Shown one piece after another: positions 11,548-20,620 of a stretch of DNA of 64,000 nt; position 1 is the stretch's first letter; every line of letters starts with the position of its first letter. The stretch covers positions 11,228,001 to 11,292,000 of the forward strand of contig OX621263.1 of NCBI GenBank assembly GCA_951640165.1, read 5' to 3'. The DNA comes from Pseudoips prasinana (Eukaryota; Arthropoda; Insecta; Lepidoptera; Nolidae). Below the pieces are notes generated by a model, which searched no databases, was not told the DNA's origin, and saw only the letters and a program-made list of their open reading frames with translations. A program made the translations under genes and the position numbers.

Positions 11548-12470
11548 AACTAACGGTAAATACCCGAGCATCAAAATATAAAGTTTATGATTTTTTTTTT
11601 GATAATAGTTAAATACTTTTAACAAATTCCCAATGATATTAGAGAATTGTCTACGAATAAGTTTAAAAGAATTATTAAAGCCAAATTGTGTAGCACAAAA
11701 TTTCTGATTATTTAAGTGATAAAAGTGCTTGGGATGGAGTTGTTCTGAGTCAACACACATGATTGTAATTAATCTTAAGTATATTTTATTTTAAAAAAGG
11801 ATTCCTACTGAGTTTTCTGGCAATGTTTCTCAGTAGCTGCCACGTCATGCACTGCACGGTAGGGTAAAAAAAATATGACGATTCCACATAAATGTAAAAT
11901 TTTTTTTTTTTTTTACGGAATAAAGTTACTTTGACTTTGACATAAAAAGGTAGCAATGTCACAATGTTGCCAATATATTATTTTTTATATTAACTATTTG
12001 GATTGTGGTTTCTAATACGACAATTTGTTAAAAGTTACGTATATTATACGTATATCCTGTCGAAAGAAGTCATTTCAAATAAGTAAACATCCGTTGTAAA
12101 AAATTGCGGCTCCTTCAGTTTTTTACAACGATTCTCTCATAGTATATTTTTCTATGAAAATTCATACCTATGCAAATTACGGTAGATTTTGTTACGGTTG
12201 TCATGTTTCAACCTTAAGTGGTAAATTAATGCTGATTACGAAACATCTACCGTAATTACGGTGCACATGGCAACACTGTATTGAAATGTGTCTTTGTTCC
12301 ATTCCGATATCTAGCATATATACACTTTTATAGACGATCCATAATAGTAGTCATATATATATGGCCTTTGCGTCTGTTACAGACGATTTACGGCGCATTG
12401 TCTAAGAGACATTTCTTTTGGTGGCTAAAAACCGATGCGGGAGCGACATAGCCTGCTGCAGGCCTGACGT
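11548..12470. repeat. Tandem duplication, unit 1 (interrupted)
   Basis: From AACGGTAAATACCCG to CCTGCTGCAGGCCTGAC this segment is nearly identical to 12471-13075. Unit 1 is longer because about 340 bp (11601-11941) of a LINE tail is present here and absent from unit 2. The last ~110 bp correspond to the C-terminal end of the LINE reverse transcriptase whose body lies at 13076-14125. Confidence 0.75.
11601..11941 (+). mobile_element. LINE 3' end inserted in duplication unit 1
   Basis: Ends in a T-rich run followed by ACGGAATAAAGTTACTTTG, a typical 3' terminus of lepidopteran jockey/CR1-like LINEs. It is absent from the paired unit at 12471-13075, which gives the empty site. It is 5'-truncated and has no complete frame. 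Confidence 0.55.
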
Positions 12471-13075
12471 TAAGTAACGGTAAATACCCGGGCATCAAAA
12501 ATAAAGTTTATGATTTTTTTTTTTTATAATAGTTACATACTTTTAACATACAAAGGTAACAATGTCACAATGTTGCCAATATATTATTTTTTATATTAAC
12601 TATTTGGATTGTGGTTTCTAATACGACAATTTGTTAAAAGTTACGTATATTATACTTATATCCTGTCGAAAGAAGTCATTTCAAATAAGTAAACATCCGT
12701 TGTATAAAATTGCGGCTCCTTCAGTTTTTTACAACGATTCTCTCATAGTATATTTTTCTATGAAAATTCATACCTATGCAAATTACGGTAGATTTTGTTA
12801 CGGTTGTCATGTTTCAACCTTAAGTGGTAAATTAGTGCTGATTACGAAACATCTACCGTAATTACGGTGCACATGGCAACACCGTATTGAAATGTGTCTT
12901 TGTTCCATTCCGATATCTAGCATATATACACTTTTATAGACGATCCATAATAGTAGTCATATATATATGGCCTTTGCGTCTGTTACAGACGATTTACGGC
13001 GCATTGTCTAAGAGACATTTCTTTTGGTGGCTAAAAACCGATGCGGGAGCGACATAGCCTGCTGCAGGCCTGACA
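12471..13075. repeat. Tandem duplication, unit 2
   Basis: About 605 bp, nearly identical to unit 1 without its LINE insertion. It contains an internal inverted repeat (AATTACGGTAGATTTTG against CATCTACCGTAATTACGG) and a TATATATATGG run. The right end is continuous with the LINE remnant starting at 13076, so the duplication involves the 3' flank and last codons of that LINE. Confidence 0.7.
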
Positions 13076-14125
13076 ACAGAAGTTTGCGGTGGTTGGTGCC
13101 GAGCCGCTTTCATGTCGTTTCTGTCTCTTATCAGTAAGTACTCCGAACCAGGCTTCATCATAGATATTACGACCCTCCACTACACGTTTGCGCCATTCAA
13201 CTCTATTTTCAGCGAGCTTTTCCCAGCTACAGTGGTCAATTTTAAAAGCGGCCATATCTCGCTTGGTGCAGTCTTTAAAGCGAAGCAGAGGTCTACCGAC
13301 ATCGCGCTTCGCATTAGCTACCACACCCAACAGAACACATCGTGGTATTCGAGTGGGTTCCATTCTGTGCACATGCCCCAACCAACGTAAACGCTTCTGT
13401 TTAAGAAACGCTGTCAGGCTAGGTAGCTGTGCTATTTCTAGAACTCTCTCGTTAATGACCCTATCTTGCCATGTAATGCCCAAGATCTTACGGAGACAAT
13501 GCATGTAAAAGGAACCTATTCGGCGCTCCTGTTTCGCATACAACGTCCAGGTCTCTGCTCCGTACAAGAGTATGCTTAAGATGGAGGCCTGGAAGACTAT
13601 CATCTTGGTCTTAATTGTAAGCAGTTTATTGTGCCATACTCTCGTGCCAAGCTTCCCAAACATGGTCGCCGATTTCCCGATGCGAGCATCTACCCTGCGT
13701 TAAGTGAGAGATTATTATCTACGGTCGATCCAAGGTAGAAGAACCGATAAACTTTCTCTAACTGCGTGCCATTCAGAGAAATCTCTGGGGCCACAGGTGT
13801 GCCTTTTGCTAGCACAACTGTCTTTTTTGTATTTATAGACATGGCAAACAGAGAACAGGCCTGAGAAAATTTATCCACCATTAACTGAAGCTCGCCCGCA
13901 GAACTAGCCACAAAGGCTGCGTCGTCGGCAAAGAGAAGACTGTTAACGAAAAGATCCTCACGGTTTCTTTAAGATTTGAGGAGTGAGATGCTCAACATCT
14001 TTCCGGCCGCTCTCGTGTGTAGATGGATACCCTGTCGGCCTTCGCCGAAACCTGATTGTAAATGTAATATTAGCGAAAAATATATTCCGAACAGGGTAGG
14101 TGCCAACACGCAGCGCTGGCGCAGT
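13031..14125 (-). pseudogene. Non-LTR retrotransposon reverse transcriptase remnant
   Basis: Minus-strand fragments in several frames make up the second half of a LINE reverse transcriptase. Near 14100-14050 there is the 'QG(S/C)..(S/A)P.LF' region (TYPVRNIFF or, in the next frame, APTLFGIYF). At about 13930-13910 the palm motif LFADDAAFVASS is visible. 13911-13690 encodes the thumb-side TKKTVVLAKG and LGSTVDNNLSL. 13663-13031 encodes a 210-residue C-terminal part with SILLYGAETWTL, KRLRWLGHVHRMEPTRIPR and the terminal Cys-rich CCQACSRLCRSRIGF. Frameshifts separate the parts, and the endonuclease half is missing. The 'LYGAETW ... RWLGHV.RM ... GRP' C-terminus is typical of RTE/CR1-like elements; I do not fix the clade. 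The element is dead. Confidence 0.8.
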
Positions 14126-14270
14126 AGTCATATACTAAAACGCAATTTTCATTGATTTATTATTATTACGTAGTTAGAAACATTTTTCATTTAGATAGAT
14201 TAAAATACGGTAGAATATAATCACTATAAATTATTTATATCACTAAGCCGAAAGTAAACTGAAACGAAAA

Positions 14271-14370
14271 AAAAATGTGAGCCGTCACGGGACGCCTGGC
14301 AGATGTGAAACATCGACATTATTTTGTAAAAGTAATATGCAGAAAAGAACATATTGTGATAGGAACTAAA
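14271..14370. repeat. Composite interspersed repeat, copy without hexamer array
   Basis: Begins TGTGAGCCGTCACGGGACGC and runs through AAGTAATATGCAGAA directly into AAGAACATATTGTGATAGG. The same unit appears at 15321-15585 and 38211-38285, but there a GTCGAA array sits between the CAGAA and AAGAAC parts. This copy is therefore the unexpanded form. Confidence 0.7.
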
Positions 14371-14390
14371 TATGTCATAATGATAAAATA

Positions 14391-14966
14391 AAACCGGCCA
14401 AGTGCGAGTCGGACTCGCACATGAAGGGTTCCATAGCAGCAAGTATTTCAGTTGATTAAATGAATGCAAATTGCGGTTTATGACGTATGAAAAAAAAACT
14501 ACTTGTTAGATCTCGTTCAAACCAATTTTCGTTGTTAGTTTACATGGTAATGTACATCATATATTTTTTTAGTTTTATCATTCTCTTATTGTAGAAGTTA
14601 GAGGGGGGGACACCCATTTTATCACTTTGGAAGTGTCTCTCGCGCAAACTATTCAGTTTAGAAAAAAATTATATTAGGAACCTCTATATCATTTTTGAAG
14701 ACCTATCCATAGATACCCCACATGTATGTGTACGATGAAAAACAAATTTTTGAGTTTCAGTTCTATGTCCCCCCAAAATAATTGTTCTTTTTCTATTTTA
14801 GTATAAAAATCTTAATGCGGTTCACAGAATACAACTACTTACCAAGTCTCAGTATTACAGCTCTTATAGTTTCGGAAAAAAGTGGCTGTGACATACGGAC
14901 GGACAGACAGACATGACGAATCTATAAGGGTTCTGTTTTTTGCCATTTGGCTACGGAATCCTAAAA
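14391..14966. repeat. Widespread lepidopteran interspersed repeat
   Basis: Starts ACCGGCCAAGTGCGAGTCGG with an internal inverted GAGTCGGACTC, continues into AAGGGTTCC, and ends with GACGGACAGACAGAC and GCCATTTGGCTACGG. The two ends (GGGTTCC and GGAATCC) are imperfect complements. Sequences with these ends are very common in moth and butterfly genomes. There is no protein-coding part. Confidence 0.55.
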
Positions 14967-15105
14967 AGTCGATTGCGCATGGCGACGCGTCGCCACACCG
15001 TACACACTACTATCGTATAGCGTGGCGACGCGTCGCCACTGCATGCGTCGCCACGCCAGAAATCTGTTTTACGTGCGGCTATAGATGTTTCACATAAAAA
15101 AAAAA
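14967..15105. repeat. Repeat with GGCGACGCGTCGCCA palindromes
   Basis: Two copies of a 14-16-bp perfect palindrome (GGCGACGCGTCGCCA) lie 55 bp apart, followed by GCATGCGTCGCCACGCC and a segment ending ATAGATGTTTCACAT. The last ~60 bp recur at 15603-15658, right after the hexamer-containing repeat. Confidence 0.5.
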
Positions 15106-15161
15106 TACATAGGTACTCAACAACGGGTAATACTTATTAATTATTATTGTTTTGTAACTAT

Positions 15162-15288
15162 GTACAAACGGCTACATATCAAGCTGTACATTTTCAATAT
15201 AAGCTGACCTGTAATTGTATAGAAATCCTGTACAACGCGAGCTCAGCTTATACTGGAAATTTATAGCTTGATATGTAGCCGTGTGTAC
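15162..15288. mobile_element. Short MITE with terminal inverted repeats
   Basis: CGGCTACATATCAAGCT at the left is matched by AGCTTGATATGTAGCCG at the right, and the interior also pairs in part (AATATAAGCTGA against TCAGCTTATACT). The unit is about 127 bp and non-coding. Confidence 0.65.
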
Positions 15289-15320
15289 TTAATTAAAATA
15301 CACTAAAAACCCCCAGACAA

Positions 15321-15585
15321 AAATGTGAGCCGTCACGGGACGCCTGGCAGATGTGAAACATCGACATATATTTTGTAAAAGTAATATGCAGAAGTCGAAG
15401 ACGAAGTATAAGTCGCAGTCGAAGTCGAAGTATAAGTCGCAGTCGAAGTGAAAGTCGAAGTCATGTCGAAGTCGAAGTATAAGTCGCAGTCGAAGTCGAA
15501 GTATAAGTCGCAGTCGAAGTCAAAGTCGAAGTGAAGTCGAAGTCCAAGTCGAAGTCGAAAAGAACATATTGTGATAGGAACTAAA
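15321..15585. repeat. Composite repeat carrying a GTCGAA hexamer array
   Basis: Same flanks as 14271-14370, but with about 167 bp of degenerate GTCGAA/GTCGCA/GTATAA hexamers (15391-15557) placed between CAGAA and AAAAGAACATATTG. The array is A/G-rich on this strand. Read on the minus strand it gives long runs of Asp/Phe/Thr/Ser codons that have no coding meaning. Confidence 0.7.
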
Positions 15586-15792
15586 AAAAAAAAATAATCC
15601 ACGGCATGCGTCGCCACGCCAGAAATCTGTTTTACGTGCGGCTATAGATGTTTCACATCAAAAAATTATCGATGGCCTTAATAGTCTAAGGTTAAAATAG
15701 CGATACTGTGGTCATTTAGGTAGATACAGAGATAGGCAATGGACAGTAAATGCGATGCAATGAAACTGACCTACAGGAAAAATGGGTGCATA

Positions 15793-16105
15793 CAAATATC
15801 GATCCCTTCTGTAAAAGGAAGTCTTCTGTTTAAAATCATGGTTAACAGAGAAAGCATATCAGCCGAAAGACGTCCACGGCTGGACAAAGGCCTCCCCCAA
15901 AGATCTCCACAATCGCCGGTTTTGCGCTATCCGCATCCAGCAGTTTCCAGTGACCCGCACAAGATCATCGGTCCATCTTGTAGGGGGCCTGCCCACGCTG
16001 CGTCTTCCGGTTTGTAAATACTGATATACTACATATCTACCTACTACGTTTTTTTTTTCTTTTGTAAATAAATACTTATATAGATAATTACACCCAGACT
16101 AATGA
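15793..16105 (-). pseudogene. RTE-clade LINE 3' fragment
   Basis: The minus strand carries the end of the RTE reverse transcriptase (the GRP.TRWTDDL region, broken here) and 3' UTR. The plus strand shows CGTCCACGGCTGGACAAAGG and GACCCGCACAAGATCATCGG. It matches 36777-37118 almost base for base from AAATATCGAT to ACCCAGACTAATGACAAATAG, so the two are copies of one subfamily. Confidence 0.65.
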
Positions 16106-16140
16106 CAAATAGACATGTTCATGCACACAAATATCTGTCC

Positions 16141-16268
16141 TGGGGCTCTACCGGCTAAGTCGCCGAACATCGATTTCTTAGATAGCATTCAAATACATAA
16201 ATATAGGTTGGAAATGACTTAATCAATCGTTAAATCGGTTTCCATGAGCACATGTGACGTCATAAATG
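16141..16268. repeat. Half copy of the palindromic MITE
   Basis: Starts GGGGCTCTACCGGCTAAG and reaches TGACGTCATAAATG, matching the left arm and centre of the element at 1763-2009. The right arm is absent, so it could not fold or move on its own. Confidence 0.7.
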
Positions 16269-16853
16269 CAAATAAAAAATTTGGGCATCTTTGGAGAGAC
16301 CTTAATAATAGATGAGCTGCTGCCTCAGAGCACCAGCACCCCATGGTCTCCACGGCAAGAGGACAATACGTCGAGCGGCGTACTTTTTTGCCTCTTTTGA
16401 AAATGAGTGCATACAAATATCGATTCCTTTATTTTTAAATGCTCGGGACTAGTCCCTCCCTCTTACCCACCACTGCAACTCCTGTAAGCCAGGATCAACA
16501 GTGGCACACAATGAACTGACACTGAGCGGTGAAGCTCAGGCATGTCCCGGGGAATCGCTTTAACTGTCTTGGATCCCGCAACGAATTTAATCAGAAACAG
16601 AAAAAAGGAGGAGTTAGAAAATGAATAGTTCCACTTCCCTCCAGAGCAAAGCGGGAGACAGAATGATGTAAAGAGGCTATAGCCTCATAAAATGAGAGAT
16701 TTGCAACTAGAGAAGCCAGCTGCAAAAACACCGAGGATCAATTTAAGGGTCCTAAGTGAGCTGTTATATTTGATTCCAATAGTAGGTATGGCAAAAACGC
16801 TTAAATGCACGGAAGTTGTTCCTTGTTGCTACAAGATCCGTATAATAAACTAC
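16269..16853. other. Unassigned repeat-like sequence left of the gypsy element
   Basis: 16290-16395 encodes on the minus strand CPLAVETMGCWCSEAAAHLL, which resembles a 'P.A.ET.G.W...A' motif of some retroelement polyproteins. A scrap of the RTE flank (GCATACAAATATCGATTCC) is at 16410-16430. The rest (16440-16849) shows no clear coding potential. The last four bases, CTAC at 16850-16853, are the left target-site duplication of the gypsy element. Confidence 0.3.
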
Positions 16854-17420
16854 TGTAGAGCGGGATGGCGAACCAACGGCAATAAAAGCTGGACTCTTGT
16901 TACAATGTTTTATTTTTGATGCCAAATATATCAAATACAATACAATACAAACTATCTTCGTAGAACCTATGAGACCTAGCTAGGTAGATGCACATAAGTC
17001 ACAGAAGTTAGTGCTCGAAGAAGACACTTAAATGCTCAAGCAAATGGTTGAGGCATCAAGCGTGCAGTTATCGAGTCCCTATCCGAAGACACTTTGAACC
17101 TGCGAGGTCATCTCACATCCCCTCACGGGGATGGAAGGATTCGGTTCCGGGGCGTTGGCCCCCCGACCGAGGTAGCCATATCGCTGCCCGTAACTACGGG
17201 CAGGTGGTTGGTGTTGTCCTTTGGACTACGGTAAACGATTCCTTAGGAATTGGTCACAGCTATCGCCGTTTAATGATTTCGGGCCAGCCAATACTGGGGC
17301 AGCAGTGAGGGTGGGGGTTTTTACCTCCCCTTGCTTCACGGCGCCGGGAAATCAAAGCCCTACCGGGTGAGACACCTTGTGGTGAGGCCCAGCAGGAGCC
17401 GACCTACAACCGACGCCGTC

Positions 17421-20124
17421 TTAACGGAGGGGGGTCCCTGGTGGCTGTCCCAGTTGACTGGGGGTGGTGCGAGTTACGGCGTCCGCTGTGGCCAAGTCTC
17501 TAGGGAATCGGTGACGGTCCGGGGGGCGGGCGTGGTAAGGTGCGATGGTCTTCAAGTGGTCCCACGAAGAGGTGTCGGCGCGGCTGAACATTTGGTCCGC
17601 CAAGCGCTGGACGAATGTGTCGATGGACTCCATCCTCAGGTCCCTCTCTATGGTTGAATTCCTCACGTAGCGAGGAGCTGCTATGATGGTGCGTAGTGCC
17701 TGACTTTGCTGTGCTCTGATCTTCTTTCTGCTCGACTCGCTCGTGAGGGCGAACCAAGCTGGGGCGGCGTAGGTCAGGCGTGTGCGTACGTACAGTTTGT
17801 ATACGCACAGCTTGGCTCTGAGAGGGAGGGATGAGCTCAACACCGGGTGGAGCAGTGTGCGGACGGCACGTCCCTGCGCGACAACTTGGGTTGTGTGGGG
17901 GGCCATGCTCAGACGATGGTCTATGGTCACGCCCAGGTACTTTACTCTCGGGGACCACTTGATGGCCTCATTGTTTAGTTTAAGTGGTGGTGGTAGGTGG
18001 GAGTGTCACGTTCACCGACAGCTTCCATTTTTGGAGCCATTCAGGGAGTGCATCTAGGCTGCGCTGTAGTTTTGTGGCGGCGAATGCTGCTTGCATAGAA
18101 GTTGTCAGGTATGCTGCGTCGTCCGCGTACAGCGCAAGCTTCGCGTCTTTGTGGACAGGGATATCGTCGGTGAAACGTGAGTAACACACCGGGGAGAGGC
18201 AGCTACCTTGCGGCACCCCTGCGGTCATTCTGCGTTCCGTTGAGACGCTGTTTTCCACCACAACTCTGAATTTTCGATTGGCGAGAAAACTGGAGACGAT
18301 TTTCACGATGCGACGAGGCGCCGTTGACGTGGAAAGCTTGTAGATTAAGCCCTCGTGCCAAACACGATCGAACGCCTTCTCCATGTCAAGGAATACGGCA
18401 GCGGCATATTCTTTCTTGTTGCGGGCTCCTGCCATATCGTGCAGTACCCTTGACAATTGGAGAGTGGTGGAATGTTCCGACCGAAATCCGAATTGTTCTG
18501 CTCTTGGAGTGATATGTGGAATCAGGTGCCGCAGCAGGAGTACTTCGAACACCTTGGAGGTTGTGGGCAGCAGTGTAATAGGCCGATAGCTTTCAGCTTT
18601 TAAAATATTTTTCCCCGGTTTGGGAAGAAGGATCACGTGACCCATCTTCCAGCAGTCCGGGAATCTGCCTGTCCGGAGGATGCCATTGTACAGCCGGGTT
18701 AAGGTGACAATTGTCTTTGCTGGTAGATGGCGCAGAGCGTTGTTGGTTATTCCGTCTGCGCCAGGGGCTTTTTTGGGCTTCATTCTCCAGATTGCCCGTC
18801 GGACCGCTCCCGGGGAAAAGAAGATGGGGTCTTCAGATGTAGCTATCGGGTCTTTGAAGTAGGCTCCAAGGTGTTTCTCCACTGCTGCGGTATGTGCTGC
18901 ATTGGTGGTTGGATTCGGTCGGAACTGGCGCTCGAGGTGTTCGGCAAAGATCTCCGCGCGGTCCGCCGCACGGTATCTTGGTGTCCCATCTGCGTGAAGA
19001 AGCGGGCGAATGGGGGGAGGGGCGCTTGCTAGCCGACGACAAAGGCGGTGAATTGTCGGCCAGTCATTGTTGGTAGCGGTTTTAGTAATGTGATCCTCCC
19101 ATTTCGCCTCGTTGTGACGTCCTATCTCGGCCTTCACTTGTTCCGCTACACGGTTTAGGCTCATCCTGAGTGTTGGGCAGCGTGTTAGTTGCCACCTCTT
19201 GCGCAGGTCCCTTTTCTTCGCGAGAAGTTGGCGAATGTAAGGAGGCAGAGGTGGTAGTCGCGCTGGTGGTGGTGCTGTGGTAGACGCTGTGGTTAAAGCT
19301 GCCTTTATACTCAGAACGAGCTCTTCAGCTAGTGCTTCTACGTCTTCACCGCTGGTGATGGGCCGAGAGGGGGTAGTAGTCTCCAGTTTACTCGCAAAGA
19401 TTGTCCAATCGGTGTGTTTACGTGGCGCTGGGGGGGCAAGTCGAGCGGTATCAAGTGGTATGACGACGAGTACTGGCTGGTGATCTGAAAGTAGCTCGTC
19501 GTCGATCACCTGTTGTGCGATCTGGCAGTGTAGTCCGCGGTGCACCAAGATATCCAATACATCTGGCATTTGGGTGGTATTTTCCGGGTAATGGGTAGGG
19601 ACTTCAGGGCCGGACACTTTAAAGCCGCGGGCCTCCGCGGTACTTAGGAGTCGCCTTCCTGACGTATTTGTGCGTGAAGAGTTCCACGCTGGGTGCTTGG
19701 CGTTTAAGTCACCGCCTATGATGGTGGGCTGTGGAGAGTCCATTAGAGCGGTGAAATCCGAAGGATGGAGGGGGTCGCCGGGAGCTTTGTATGTGGCAAA
19801 CATTCTTATTTGCTCACCGGCGGCATAGAGTTCTACACCCAGCGCGTAAACTGTTTGTAGTGTCGGCGATGTCAGGGGTTGGTGAACGACTCTCCGTTTA
19901 ACCAGAACTGCCAGACCGCGAATGTGGCGTCCTTCGCTCGACTGCACATCCTGCCTATAAACGAGGAAACCTGGGAATTTGATTTTATCTGCAGGTCCCA
20001 GGTGCGTCTCGCTTATTAGCGCCACGTCAATATCCTGTTCCTGCAGAAGCGGCCGAAGGAGATTTATCTTACTCTTGAGGCCACGAGCATTCCAGTGCAT
20101 GATTTTTATAACCTTTTTATCCAT
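17421..20124 (-). pseudogene. Jockey-clade LINE ORF2 (endonuclease-reverse transcriptase), frameshifted copy in 3' LTR
   Basis: Begins with ATG at 20124 (MDKKVIKIMHWNARGL). It has an apurinic-type endonuclease domain (SETHLGPADK, GGDLNAKHPAW, SDHQPVLV; about residues 1-220) and a reverse transcriptase with LPKPGKN, YRPITLLPTTSKVFE, FLDMEKAFDRVW and YADD (ALYADDAAYL). After residue ~705 a net 29-bp deletion near 18008, relative to the copy at 30896-33628, shifts the frame, so the first frame ends at 17980. The last 169 residues (TRLTYAAPAWF and beyond) are in another frame at 17930-17421. It cannot give the full protein in one frame. It would nick target DNA and copy LINE RNA if whole. Confidence 0.88.
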
Positions 20125-20380
20125 TGTAGATGGACATAAAATCAGCTACCCCACCCATTATAAATGGTAGTGGGCTTGTTCCAGCCTGGAGGGCCCCCAT
20201 TATATCTTGGGCGAGTCTCATGGCGAGGGACAAATATCTGGACATATTCGGGGAGGCCAAAATGTTTGCTAGTCCCTCCATTCCTTGTAGGACATTTTGT
20301 CCAGATACTGTTTGGGAGGTCATACCGGGGCCATCACTTCTAAGTCCCGAGGTCCTTGTCTTAGGATCACCTTTGAACAA
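20117..20380 (-). pseudogene. Jockey LINE ORF1 tail (copy in 3' LTR)
   Basis: 87 codons without an ATG-initiated upstream part; an in-frame TGA lies just upstream, in the LTR's tandem repeats. Its stop TAA overlaps the ORF2 start in ATGGATAA, an arrangement that could couple translation of the two frames. No zinc knuckle is present in this remnant, whereas jockey ORF1 proteins normally have them, so ORF1 is 5'-truncated. The identical tail is at 33621-33884. Confidence 0.6.
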
Positions 20381-20570
20381 TTTATCAGTCGGGGTTTTGT
20401 TAATCGCCGGAGAATCTCAACACCGACTTCTAATTTTTCCTGTGGTGCCATCTATTAGTTGTAGGTGGTACTATTGTTAGAGATTATGTTAACCGCCGGA
20501 GAATCTCACCACCGACTTCTAATCTTTCCTGTGGCGCCATCTGTTATTTGTAGGTGGTATTATTGTTACA

Positions 20571-20585
20571 AATGTCCCCCTATGT
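20571..20585 (-). other. Polypurine tract of the gypsy element
   Basis: The minus strand reads ATAGGGGGACATT immediately before the 3' LTR start TGTAACA. This purine-rich run in the right place is the expected plus-strand primer of reverse transcription. Confidence 0.65.
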
Positions 20586-20620
20586 CCATGCAGTCGACTC
20601 GGCAAATAGGACATGCATCA

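Larger units (their letters stand above)
16854..20570 (-). repeat. 3' LTR of the gypsy element (contains jockey LINE)
   Basis: 3717 bp, nearly identical to 30329-34094. By eye I find about four substitutions (near 16935, 17734, 19088 and 19589) and two indels: a net 29-bp loss near 18008 and about 20 bp near 20465. On the minus strand it begins TGTAACAATAATACCACC, then two imperfect ~85-bp tandem repeats (20395-20570) containing GAGATTCTCCGGCG, then the LINE, then a 3' part with AAAAATAAAACATTGTAAC and the end GCCATCCCGCTCTACA. Confidence 0.85.

Noticed and set aside
15333..15617. Minus-strand 94-codon frame rich in Asp/Phe/Thr/Ser
   Set aside because: It is the translation of the GTCGAA hexamer array and its flanks.
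17500..17958. 152-codon minus frame overlapping the LINE ORF2 end (and its twin at 30975-31433)
   Set aside because: A shadow of the ORF2 frame; Pro/Arg/His-rich composition with no motif.
20571..20620. Envelope gene after pol, which would suggest an errantivirus
   Set aside because: Only ~50 bp separate the pol stop from the 3' LTR, so there is no room for env.
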